Shown here in pieces: positions 1 through 12,289 of a stretch of DNA of 64,000 bases (the stretch's first letter is position 1; every line of letters starts with the position of its first letter). The DNA comes from Paracyclopina nana (Eukaryota > Arthropoda > Copepoda > Cyclopoida > Cyclopettidae). A model generated the notes under the pieces. That model had not been told where the DNA came from, made no database searches, and was given only the letters and a program-made list of their open reading frames with translations. The translations under genes were made by a program, and so were the position numbers. The stretch is taken from positions 14,024,501 through 14,088,500 of the forward strand of contig JAGUCH010000002.1 of the NCBI GenBank assembly GCA_019096065.1, given 5' to 3'.

Positions 1-820
1 GTCTTCACCTTACAAAAACGTTTCTGTATTCAGCGCACAGAAATCACGAAATTTTGTGTTATTAATTGTAATCAGTAAATTTTACAACTACTTATTTAAA
101 TTTATAGCGGTTTCATGAGAAATTGAGAGAACAGCAGAGCTTTGCTGTTGTTGTGAACTTGACAGTGACTTTGTTTCATTGTGCTGAAGGCAATAGGAAA
201 AAATTACAGACAGAAAAATACTTTTATTATGCAAATTCCAGTCTCAAGAATATGTTCTGGTATTCGGTAGGGAAGCGCAGAAAGAGGCAACACTAGCGCC
301 ATCTTTGTTTCCTCTAAAGCAATGAAAGTTTGAGACGGTAAGCAGAACTGTTTTTTTGGCCCTAAAACTTTTCATTTTTCAAACTTGAAGACTTTGAAAT
401 AACTTTCTAAAGTCAGGGCGAAAATTCAAAATTTTTTAAGGTGCACGACAAGACAAGAACCTAACGCATATGTTCCTGCCTACGAAGCGGAAAGAATGAA
501 AAAAGGCATAGATGTTCGTACTTTTAAGCTTTAGGCGTTGTTGCAATTCAAAGTCGCGAAATCTGCACGACTTTAAAAATCATAATTTACAAAATAAAGA
601 TACTGAAACGAATAAAACGTTAAGAATCACCAAAAATCCTACTTTGCCTCAGTCCTGCAATCATACAGCAATCAGATCAATGAGCAATGAATGGTGCGAG
701 AAGGCTTTTTTCTGATGCTGACAATATAGTATAGTTGGCTTTTTCATGCACATTTTGTCGGTATTCTGAGCTTGTTTAGAAAATAACTGTCGGCTGGCAG
801 TCATAACAAAGCTGTGATTA
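1..820. other. Intergenic, no gene seen
   Basis: AT-rich sequence with only short scattered ORFs that show no recognisable motif or splice structure. It ends where the first hAT-like MITE copy begins. Confidence 0.5.
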
Positions 821-1406
821 CAGGGTGACCAGATGTGGCTATTAATAGCCAAAGTGGCTATTTTTGACCCATGTGTCTACGCTCGGATGAAAAATAGTAG
901 CTCGCTTCTCAAATTTTTTCCGGCCTCTCAGGGATTTTTCCTGTGGCCTAACTTTTGCTGAGGGGGTAGGGAACTATGGGGCTTTCCATGTGGCGCTTTT
1001 TTGACACTAAGTTACCAAAACTGGACGCTACAATCAGTGCTAAACTTTCCAAGTTACCGAAATTTGTCACATCACATCACAGCACAACAGACAACACAAC
1101 ACAAGTCAGATGGACAAAAGCGTAAGAGTTTGTTTTTCATCAAGAGTTACCTAACTAAGCAGAAAGTCACACAGCTAAAATTGGTGTTTTATGTAAGAAA
1201 AAGGGGATAAATGAAATGAGCTATGAAATAAAGTTTGTTTTGGTTGCTTGTTTCATGTCCATCTGCCAGTCACTCCTTGACACTGTCACTATTGTGCAAT
1301 GCATCGCATAGTTACCATTTTTGTCAACTTGGCGGTGGGTTCACTACATACGGCAGTGAAGCGAAAATCCTTGTATTTTGCTGAGATTAGGCGTGCGCTC
1401 GCATCT

Positions 1407-1468
1407 ACCGTACAATAATGATCTTTTTTTCATCACATGTGAAGAAATAATATTCATTATTGTACGGT
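1407..1468. repeat. Perfect 15-bp inverted repeat
   Basis: ACCGTACAATAATGA at 1407-1421 is exactly reverse-complementary to 1454-1468, giving a stem with a 32-nt loop. It lies within the nested insertion, next to the tRNA-like sequence. Confidence 0.8.
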
Positions 1469-1504
1469 TGGCGACTTGAGAGTTCTTCTTCAATTTAAAA
1501 AAAG

Positions 1505-1577
1505 ACAACACCGGGATTCGAACCTGGGTCTGCTGAGTGAAAGGCCTGCACACTACCACTATGCCACCAGAGCACAT
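1505..1577 (-). repeat. tRNA-like sequence (SINE head or tRNA pseudogene)
   Basis: On the minus strand a good A box (TGGCATAGTGG) and B box (GGTTCGAATCC) are correctly spaced, and the D stem pairs fully. The T stem has one mismatch, and the anticodon stem and acceptor stem do not pair. The pol III internal promoter is therefore intact but the tRNA fold is not, which favours a tRNA-derived SINE or pseudogene over a working tRNA. Confidence 0.6.
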
Positions 1578-1839
1578 CTAAAAACCTTCTCTGCTATGTG
1601 ATTTAAAAATGCATGAAAAAGCGCCATCTATTGAAATGACACCGCATTTAGCAGTGACTGATGACTGCTGAGCTCTTGTGTTGCTAACCTCATTATAATG
1701 CGCGCGCGCGATTGACCGCAAAGTTTTACCTGCAAATGAGCTATCTTTTTTAAGGCCAATTTAATTGATAAATCACTCAATTTTTTGCATTTAAAAGTAC
1801 TATTGGGACTTTTAACCCTCACGAAGCTGACAAAAATGT

Positions 1840-1989
1840 CAATACTGTCCTGATGACTCGTCCATATAGGGTTTTTCGCTCATTCGTAGTAAAATTCCAG
1901 ATCACTCGTGGCTTCGCCACTCGGTGATCTTTCATTTGACTACTCATGAGCGAAAAACCCTATATGGACTCGTCATCAGGACAGTATTG
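1840..1989. repeat. 150-bp palindromic hairpin
   Basis: The 44-nt left arm starting at 1840 (CAATACTGTCCTGATGACTC...) is matched by its reverse complement at 1946-1989. Pairing continues less perfectly inward to a GATCAC...GTGATC core around 1898-1929. It sits at the centre of the foldback-like insertion. Confidence 0.85.
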
Positions 1990-2758
1990 TTACATTTTTT
2001 GACACTATCACTCATTTGCTGTTTGTTGACACACCACATGGAAAGGCCCTATGGGCCTGGTCATTTAGTGTGTTCAAAAAATTTTGATATTGATGTTTTT
2101 GGAGTGTCATGAAAAAGGTTACTTCATGACACAAAGAATAGTGTCAGGGAGTGACAAGCAGATGACCATGTAACTAGCAACCAAAAAAAATTAACCAGAT
2201 GACTTGATTAATTTTTCCACTTTTTTACCAAAAAGAGCCCAAATTTGCATAGTGTAACTTTCTGTTTACACTGGTTACTCATGAAGCAAAACAAACTTTT
2301 TTCTTTTTGTCCATCTGAGTTGTGCTGTGTTGCAATGTGACAAATTTTGGTAACTTCACTGCACTAAGCGTCAAGTTTTGGCCACTTTTTGACAAAAAGC
2401 CTCAGATGACCAGGCCCATTACTATTTGCATTATTTTTTTTATCTTTTGCCACCACAATTAGAAGTAAATCAGTATTTAATCCTTGATTTCTTCCACAGC
2501 AGTCCCAAATTTTGGATCAAACTTTCATAATAATTATTATTATTGTGAAAATTCATTGTGGCTATTTTTGCCTATTTGAGGCTATTATGAGTAATTTTTC
2601 AGAGACAGCCATACATGGCTATTTTACTGAAACATCTGGCTACAACCTACTCAAATTTTCTGGTCACCCTAATTTGTTAGCTGTCTAAAAGAAGTGAGAC
2701 TTTATTTTCTTGAAGTAGAACCCTAAAGATCAAGGGCTCTAGTTTTGCTAGCTTTGAC

Positions 2759-2983
2759 ATGGCTTCAATAAGCGGAATCCAGAGGCATGATTCGCCAATG
2801 GTTGATGAAATGCTTGATGGGATGCAAATGGACATCACGGACAGTGAAGACTCAGTTTTGGCCTCTTCAGGTCAGATGGGTTCAAATCTTTTGAACGAGT
2901 TGGCAGCCAACGATAGGACAATTCACACTGACTTCCAAAGTAAATTCAACATTGACTTTTTTGATGACATGGATCTGAAGTAA
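2759..2983 (+). CDS. COPS9: COP9 signalosome subunit 9 (CSNAP/MYEOV2-like)
   Basis: A 74-residue single-exon protein. Its second half (VDEM near residue 15, then LLNELAANDRTIHTDF and an acidic FFDDMDLK end) matches the short acidic subunit CSN9/CSNAP of the COP9 signalosome, the complex that removes NEDD8 from cullin-RING ligases. In that family the conserved acidic/Phe-rich C-terminus docks the subunit into the complex. Relative to the 57-residue human protein, this one carries about 14 extra N-terminal residues (MASISGIQRHDSP) and a longer Asp/Ser linker. The first ATG was chosen; an ATG at residue 14 (MVDEM) would give a length closer to the family norm. AATAAA at 3080-3085 lies about 100 bp past the stop. 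Confidence 0.85.
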   Translation: MASISGIQRHDSPMVDEMLDGMQMDITDSEDSVLASSGQMGSNLLNELAANDRTIHTDFQSKFNIDFFDDMDLK

Positions 2984-3079
2984 TTTTTACCCTGGTCTGG
3001 CATTCCCTAATGACGATCGGCTGTGAATATGTTCTTTTAAACGTTATCTCAGAATGCATGATGCTTCTACGTATCACTT

Positions 3080-3085
3080 AATAAA
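3080..3085 (+). terminator. Polyadenylation signal of COPS9
   Basis: AATAAA about 97 bp downstream of the COPS9 stop codon. Confidence 0.55.
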
Positions 3086-3199
3086 AGAGTTTAAAAGTAG
3101 GTAAATTTGTATTATCGTCATTTATGAGATGCAAACAAAAACATACTCGGCTACTCCAAGTTCAGGAAGCAATGCACTAATAAATTATATTAACAACAC

Positions 3200-4776
3200 T
3201 CATGATTTAGTAAGCACACTTTGGTCTTGAGGCTTTGCCGCAGAAGCAGCCCTCCTCTTCCTTTGCTGATATCCACAATAAATGTTAAGAAAGGTAGCTG
3301 AAAATACAACTACAACTCCTAACCCTCCAATCACAGTAACTTCATGTCCATAAATGTAGCACGAAAGCAATATGGCAATCGCTTGACGTAGCGTCATTAT
3401 TATAATGAATACCACTGGACCTGTAACAGAGGAAGAAGTGCTGTGAACAAATGAGCATAGAAAGTTGTTTTCCAGTTCATACCAAACACTTTGATGGTGT
3501 GATAGATGAACAGCTGGCCGAATGCAGAGCAGAATGACAGAATGATGCAGTCAAAGGTGAACTTTGGAAATTGAGACATAAAAACCAATGAGTCAAAAAA
3601 GGCACCCTGCTGCAGCAATGATGCTGAGGTAAGTAGGCAAGAAAATAGATTGACTCCGCACATGGCTTGGAAGGGGCTGATGTTGTACACATCAAACAGC
3701 TCTTTTTGCCAATTTGAGGTGAAAGCATCACATGACATGTAACCCAGGAGAAGGAGAAATCCTGAGAATGTTGTTGTCAAGCTCGAGTTAGTGGCAATGG
3801 ATCCACTGCTGCCGGACAGGAAGAGAAACATGCCAACAGAAATGAGGAGAGCCACAACATATTCATATTTTTCATAGGTTTTCTTTGAGATGATCCATCC
3901 CATAGCCATAACAGGAATAATCTTTGACGCCTTGGCTAATACTTGGGTAGGGAAGCTTATGAACTTGAGCGCTTCGTATTGACACCAACTACTCAGGATG
4001 TTGGACATGGAGCAATAGGAGTACTTGTACAAAGGAGCCTTGTGCCGAGGCTGCTTAGAGACAGTGATATAGAGAAGGGCCACAGCAAAGGCCATAATTC
4101 GGTTGACAAACACGAGGAATTGGGAGTCTTTGAACTGTCCGATATTGCCTGTTGAATCTTCATACTGTCGGGTTATGATTTTCTCCTGGAGGACGCCCCA
4201 GGTGAGATATGACATGTGGAGGCCAAGAAAGCAAGACATGAGGTGCAAGGCTCGTTTCCATTCTGATGGGGGCCTGGCAGCCTCTTCAACCAGCTTTTGC
4301 GAATCTGAAATACATGGTTAATGAGAAAATAGTTTCACCTTACATGGGGCAAAGTTTGCGCACCTGCAACAGATTCATCGATTGAGTCGTCATTGTTGCC
4401 AAAAAAGCAGAGCTTTATGGCGGGTCCTAAACACTTTGGCTGAGGTCCAGAGTCAAGGAAGTTGGTCTTGGTGACATACTTGAGCACCAACAAGCCTGGT
4501 ACAAATATAGCACTGTAGCTGACAAGATTGAAAATCAAGCTAGCCACCCAGTTTTGTTCCTTGAATTTTCAGTGGGGAGTCCAGAAGGGCAACGGTGACA
4601 AAGATGCAGAGGAATGAGGATCCAGCCAGGGCGAATACAGTCCAGTCCTGAGGCTTGGGAGAGTGCATATTTCGGCAACACCTGCCTCTCAGGCTGAAGG
4701 CAAAGGCTAGGGGAAGACGAGTAGGTGAGCATAGAGCACCAGTCAGCCAAACCCAAGAAAATCGAACTGCACTCAT
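3200..4776 (-). CDS. SLC35B2: PAPS transporter 1 (SLC35B2-like, slalom)
   Basis: A multi-pass nucleotide-sulfate transporter of the Golgi membrane. It exchanges PAPS into the lumen as sulfate donor for sulfotransferases. Exons by phase: 4364 to about 4776, 3483-4304 and 3200-3420; introns are 59 and 62 nt. Family signatures are [50 protein letters not shown] and [15 protein letters not shown]. The N-terminal segment near 4560-4776 only joins the rest in frame if one base of the four-T run at 4566-4569 is ignored; as written the reading frame ends a few codons later. This could be a sequencing indel, a missed small intron or a real frameshift. The start is either the ATG at 4776 or an internal in-frame ATG (MHSPKPQD) just before the first hydrophobic segment. 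Confidence 0.85.
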
Positions 4777-5059
4777 GTCACATCAAAAGTGAGCGACACA
4801 CAGTCTAAAAAGGTGCTGTGATGTGGTTCATCATCTTGACACTTACTTGCAGCTGGCAGTTTATGTAGAAATTGTTCTCTGTAACAGTTCTCTCCCTCTT
4901 GCCTTCAGGTCCTCGTTGCATTTGACATGTTGGCAAGTTATTGTGTCAGCGCGTCAACACGGTCAAAAGTGCTACCAGGTGTTTCTGAGAAGTGACTGAT
5001 CGAGTTACAGCTCGACTTTATGGATTGAACAAATTTCTGCTATATTCTGCAAAAGTGCG

Positions 5060-5496
5060 CAGATGTGACCAGATGTGGCTTTCTATAGCCACTATTTTTG
5101 AATTTTTTTTTACCCTTGTGTGGCTTCGGAAATTTAGGCCGAATAGCCACAGCCATTTGTGGCTATTTTTGAAAAGCCCGAAAATTTGATATTTTTGCTT
5201 AATAAACGCTTGAAAATCATGAAAAAAGCAAGTGAAATTTTTTTTTTTTTTTTGCAAAAATGGCTGACTTTTTGCTTATCCTTTGCCACCAATACAAGAT
5301 GAAAATCATAACTTAATCCTTGAGTTAATCCACAGCAATCCCAAAAATTGGATCATAAAAATTACTGTTATTGTGAAAAATGTGGCTATTTTTTGCCAAT
5401 TTGTGGCTATTTTGAGTCTGATTTCCTAGATAGCCAAACGTGGCTATTTTATGGAAGAATATGGCTACAACCCGCTCAAATTTTCTGGTCACCCTG
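5060..5496. mobile_element. hAT-type MITE, copy 2
   Basis: About 437 bp aligned end to end with the copy at 43815, with the same order of GTGGCTAT motifs, a shared TTAATAAACGCTTGAAAATC block and the closing TTTTCTGGTCACCCT. The left terminus is mutated (CAGATGTGACC). It ends only 46 bp before the DHX15 start codon, so it forms that gene's proximal promoter or 5'UTR. Confidence 0.8.
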
Positions 5497-5539
5497 GTAG
5501 TGAAAACATCGGCAACGCGACGACGGACTGAAAGTGTGA

Positions 5540-7953
<2,414 letters not shown>

Positions 7954-8010
7954 GAAATAATAAAAAATAATGCAGCATTAACAGAGTGTGTTGTAGTAGC
8001 TTATAAACAC

Positions 8011-8030
8011 GTTTCCCCCTCCCTACTTAG
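8011..8030 (+). promoter_or_regulatory. 3' splice-site-like sequence before the next ATG
   Basis: A pyrimidine tract ending TTTCCCCCTCCCTACTTAG lies 9 nt before the ATG at 8040 and about 60 bp after the DHX15 stop. It may be the acceptor of a 5'UTR intron or of a spliced leader. A short out-of-frame upstream ATG (8033) follows it. Confidence 0.4.
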
Positions 8031-8039
8031 GCATGACTG

Positions 8040-9231
8040 ATGATCATGATCAGGATGAGAGCAAAGGTGTGCTTCCTAGCCTGTGTCCTTTTTAGCATTG
8101 GATTCCTGGCTGTCAGTGATCACAAGCAGCAGTCTATCAAGACAATTGTCCAGGAAACGCAAAATCAGCTTGACAACCTTAAAAAGAACTTCAAAGATCA
8201 AGTGAGAGGCGAAAGAATGCTCAAGGTTGACCAAAAGTATTTGGACAAGCTGATGTCTGATGATCATTGGCTAAATGACACGAGTAATGTGATCATACTG
8301 ACATCAGTCACCAACGGACGCGCTGGAGAGGCTGTCCATTTTGTGAGGAATGCACAAATGTTCATGCCCAACTTCACTATTGTCATGTATGACATGGGAT
8401 TGAGCAGCCATGAAAGTGACTTGGTCGGAAGTTACTGTAATGTCACCTGTCATCTTCGCCCGTTCGATCCAGAAGGCTTTTACACGACTCATGTGCGCAA
8501 GTTCAGCAAGCCAGTGATAATTCAGGAGACGCTCAAACTCGGCTCTCAGTCTTTGATTTACATGGACATTGATCAAAGATTCATTACCAAAGATGTGGCC
8601 CAGTTCTTGACTAACACCACCAATATGGGAGGAATCTCAGCTTGGCTCCGGGATGACAGCAATATCCCAACATCAGCCATGACACACCCCAAAATGTTTG
8701 AGTACCTTGTGGAGGACAAGGACCAGGTTGAGAACTTCAATTTCCAGCATATGGTCTCGTCTAGAGTTCTGATCATTGACAACACTCCTGTGATAAGAGA
8801 AAACGTTCTGAAGCATTGGGTAGAATGTACGTTGCTCCAGGATTGCATAGAGCCCATAGGATCCCAATCTACTGGATGCAGGTAATAATTCTAGATTAAA
8901 TGCTTTCATTCCTACACTTATACTATAACTGGGTTGATGCAGATTTGACAAAAAGCCCCAATATCGATACTCTGGGTGCCATGATTATGACGTGTCAGCT
9001 CTAAATGTTTTGCTGGGGGTCACGTACCAGTTTGACGAATCTCGATACCTCATGAGTGACAAGTTTTTCTCTACTGTCACTGACGAGGACGTAGGTGGCC
9101 AACGCAAAAGCAACAGCCAATCTTTTTCATTTGTGAATGAAACGGGTCATGATGCAATTGACAATAATGGTAGCGTGACCACTGTTAACACCATAAACGA
9201 GTCATTCCAAAATGTCCTCAAAACTCTTTAA
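8040..9231 (+). CDS. DUF1647-like type II membrane protein (sugar-transferase-like)
   Basis: Two exons (8040-8881, 8943-9231) give 376 residues. Residues 8-25 form a hydrophobic signal anchor after an Arg/Lys-rich start, as in Golgi glycosyltransferases; a coiled-coil-like stem follows. The lumenal part holds blocks I associate with the DUF1647/nucleotide-diphospho-sugar transferase group: NVIILTSVTNGR, HVRKFSKPVIIQETL, LIYMDIDQRFI and GCHDYDVSALNVLL. Several N-glycosylation sites are present (NDT, NFT, NVT, NTT). I do not know the substrate. Three in-frame ATGs occur at the start; the first was used. The stop codon overlaps an AATAAA (9231 region). Same strand as DHX15 and only 86 bp downstream. 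Confidence 0.65.
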
Positions 9232-9389
9232 TAAACTGGCATGAGTACCTAACAATGACTTTTATTTATGCTTAGGCAACATTTTGCATCTTTATTAACC
9301 AAATTTTCAAGTCTTATACTGTACTTGAAATTTACAGCATAACTACTCGGAACCACGTCAATTGATATTGATAATATAGCATAAATATA

Positions 9390-10814
9390 CTAAAGGCAGA
9401 GCGTCGCATCCTGCACGTAAGTTAGTTGGTAACCCTGCTTATCAGTGAGAGCTGCATCTGTTCCATCTGAGATGAAAATGACCCTCCATGGTCTCACCGA
9501 ATCTGCAACGAAACACCAATAAAGGAAAGTGAGCCTAATTTTAAAAGTTCGTTCGTACAAGTGATGCTCCTAAATGTGCTTCCACAGAAACGATCATCCG
9601 GTCCTGCGCCCTCAACGACTAGGTAGTCCTCAGTACATTCAGAATCTCGCATACGACCACCGGTGCTGATGTCAAAAATTGTTGCGTCGGCATATGTAAT
9701 TGAACAAAATCCCTCCTCTTGCCTGTCAAGATTTCAGCAATTGATTAACATGATCGAAAGACACGAGGAATTAGGCTCAACCTTATGCATTGCGTGACAT
9801 CTTGATTTGCCAAGTGGGTTCCTCCGGCAAAGTTGAAGTTTCTCAGGGTACCTGTGACTCCGGTAAAGAATTGGAGGCATCCCTGAGGAGCTACAAAACA
9901 TATGATGCAGTTAAGAGCAAGAAAATTCCTTTTTTAGGCACCTTTGAAGGATGCAGTGCAGGGAATTTGACTGATCAAAATATTAAAAGACGGATCAGTA
10001 GTTCCGAGTCTGCTGACCATTTGGAGCAGGTTGCATTGCTCCTCGGCCTCAAGGTACACTGTAATTTAAATAAGGTTATTGACGGGGTAAAAACTCAGTT
10101 TTCCACCAATCATACTATGATCTCCTGTGTTGGTGCCACAAATGGTTGGCACCTTGTCTCCGTCAGAGGTGGCAGTAAACATGGAATCAATGCAATTAGT
10201 GATCGATGTGGCCACAGTGGCTGGCTGTGAAGATTCAAATTTGACAAAGGTCAGCCTGAACTGGCAAATATCAGAGCTGCTTTTGCACACCTATCACAGC
10301 AAGTAAGGCAAACCCGTAATATCATAATTTTTGATGAAGTGTAATTCCTGAAAACTCACTTTCATTTCACAGGGGGAGACGTAGGAGTCCGAAGTGAAGT
10401 AAGTGTTATTTTCTGAAGCAACGCTTCCACATCCCTTTGTAACTTTAGAGAAAACATTAATAACCTTAAAAATGGGCTTTAAAATGAACCTTACATAGGC
10501 AGCAGACTCCAAATCCGGATGCACAAGTAGCTCCAGATGACCCACCTCTGGTTGAGCATTCCGTGGAAGTGTAGCAAACTCCCTGAGTGGAACTCGAATT
10601 GCAAGCATCATTAGGAAATTTTATGATTTGAAACACGCTCAACACTTTAAATAAATTAACAGTGACATTTGTCTAAATTTGATTATTAGCTACTTAAATT
10701 GGACTTACACTTGCCACTCCTTTTAGTTTGTCGATTTTCGTCTCCATGTTCTTGGCCAGAACTGAGGGATGTTGCGGTTAGCAAAAAGCAGAAAACTGCT
10801 AAGAGTTTGCTCAT
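9390..10814 (-). CDS. Secreted arthropod CUB-domain protein
   Basis: Eight exons resolved by phase: 10709-10814, 10495-10644, 10360-10442, 10116-10290, 9942-10058, 9782-9890, 9559-9722, 9390-9502; total 338 residues. An N-terminal signal peptide (MSKLLAVFCFLLTATSLSSG) is followed by a short cysteine module (FPNDACNSSSTQGVCYT, CASGFGVCC) and two CUB-like halves with CQFRLTFVKFE, ICGTNTGDHMYLEA, GCLQFFTGVTGT, QEEGFCSITYAD and a C-terminal QGYQLTYVQDATLCL. This is the cysteine pattern common to many extracellular CUB proteins of insects and crustaceans; their function is mostly unknown (adhesion, immunity or cuticle roles have been proposed). All eight exons keep one frame. Exon 6 needs the TAG at about 9891 as acceptor, not the nearer CAG. 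Confidence 0.8.
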
Positions 10815-12233
10815 GATCTCAGGAAAGTGCAGTGCCAACTGAGGAGAAATCTGATGGCTCAAATCCTAAAAAATCCAGAAGTCGTAGTAGTGCATTTCTG
10901 CAATAATTTTCTTTCGCAAGTGCTTATTTCCCTCTGCTTATTTTCCCACGTATACTGCATTGTAGATTTATCAACCGGCCAATCACTCAAAATATGAGTA
11001 ATAATTTGAAGAAATAAACAAGACCGAAAGCTTTCATTCGATGCCGCTCGCAATAACTTTAAAGCAAAAAGAAAAATGGCATCATCTAAATATAAGCCTC
11101 AACTGATAAGTTTAGAAGTATTTTATGAGAAAAAAGTGGCATTAATCAGCGATGGCGAAAGAGGGCTCAGAATTACACTTTTCCTCCATAATGCTCACCA
11201 TGTATCCAGGACTATTATCAGCTTCCACTATGCTCTCCTTATATTCCTCTTATGTCCTTGAACATCTTTCTGGCGCCTCAGATTGTTGTATTCTAAATGA
11301 AATTATATAATTTTTAACATACCTATTTGATTTTACACAAAATTGTAAGATTTTACATGAATTATGTGCTCTCTGATAAAATTATGTGAACTTAGATATT
11401 TTTATGTGATCTTGGAAAAAATTATGTGATTTTAGATAAAATTATGTAATTATACATAATTCTATGTAAATTGAATACAATTGTAATGCGCACTATACTA
11501 TTTCTTAATTTTGAATTTTTATTTAATAAAAAGTCTGGAATTATGAAAATACTTCCAGAATCTGCTCAATGAGAGCTTTCCAATCGTGTAGCTGTTTTTT
11601 TTTATCCCTCATACTTTTAAAGATTGAAGGCTAAATTGACAAAAAAAATCCATAGAACCGCTCACATTTCAATCCGCTCATTCATCATGGGCCTCCAACT
11701 TGATACATAAAAGTGTTGCATTTTCTAGATAACTAGAAAACAGCGACCACCCTTTATTCGCAAGTTATCGGTCAGTGGTAGCTAAGTACTATGTCAATAA
11801 ATTGAATGAAAAGGTAGCATCTATGAAATTGCTACTCTGATTTATTGCTAGAAGTATGCAAGCCGATTGATGCATTTTCTTGATGTATACTATGTGCTAC
11901 AGCCTTATACACTCAGTGACGCAAGCTTTTGTACTCTGCATTAACGCATGCGACAATTTCGTTTTCACCTTCCAAAACATTAAGTGCAGAAAAGAATAAG
12001 GCCCCTTTTTTCTGGAAAACATTTTTAAATAATGGCCTTTTTAAGCTAGAAACACCTTTGATGAATAGGAGCAACCAGATATTAGAGTCTTTATTCAGTA
12101 AATGTATTGAAAACCTTGCTCGTCATTCATGACATATTCACCCTCTTCTTCTTCAGTATTTGATAGCAAGCAGTTCATGATGCCAAATTCTGAGAGCTCT
12201 CCTTGAAGAAGATCAGAAAAGGAAAAGGTGAAA
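10815..12233. other. Intergenic region with degenerate AT-rich tandem repeat
   Basis: No convincing gene. Around 11310-11470 a loosely repeated unit close to AAAATTATGTGATTTTAG occurs about six times. The rest is AT-rich without splice-supported ORFs. Confidence 0.5.
11310..11470. repeat. Degenerate tandem repeat (TTATGTGATTTTA-like)
   Basis: Successive copies of a 20-25 nt unit containing ATTATGTGA or TTTTATGTGAT can be followed by eye across the segment, with substitutions and small indels. Confidence 0.6.
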
Positions 12234-12289
12234 AAATAGATTTCATCCAGGATTTCCATATGGATGGAAAGCCAGGATGAAATCTATTT
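12234..12289. repeat. Long hairpin spanning the CNOT11 stop codon
   Basis: Positions 12234-12259 and 12264-12289 are reverse complements over 26 bp with two mismatches and a four-base loop (ATGG). Read on the minus strand it starts at the CNOT11 stop codon (12284-12286) and ends in a run of six T, resembling a stem-loop terminator or small-RNA precursor. Confidence 0.85.

Larger units (their letters stand above)
960..2420. mobile_element. Foldback-like element nested in MITE copy 1
   Basis: The segment at about 985-1180 is the imperfect reverse complement of about 2270-2410. Shared blocks include AGTTACC, AATTTGTCACAT, CAGATGGACAAAA and GTTTGTTTT. These long diverged inverted arms enclose a central 150-bp hairpin and a tRNA-like sequence. 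No transposase ORF is seen, and exact ends and target duplication could not be fixed by eye. Confidence 0.55.
821..2671. mobile_element. hAT-type MITE, copy 1, split by a nested insertion
   Basis: The left end (CAGGGTGACCAGATGTGGCT at 821) and right end (TTTTCTGGTCACCCT ending near 2670) match those of the copies at 5060 and 43815. The left part stops resembling them at about 880 and the right part resumes near 2440, so about 1.55 kb was inserted into this copy. Short GTGGCTAT motifs recur inside the family. The CAGGG terminus and inverted ends fit hAT elements. There is no transposase ORF, so it is non-autonomous. The right end lies 88 bp upstream of the COPS9 start codon. Confidence 0.7.

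Noticed and set aside
1505..1577. Functional tRNA
   Set aside because: The A and B boxes are good, but the acceptor and anticodon stems do not pair, so it was recorded as a tRNA-derived repeat.
9790..10230. A 146-codon plus-strand ORF
   Set aside because: It is antisense to CUB-gene exons 4-6. The minus-strand reading has splice signals, exact phases and family motifs.
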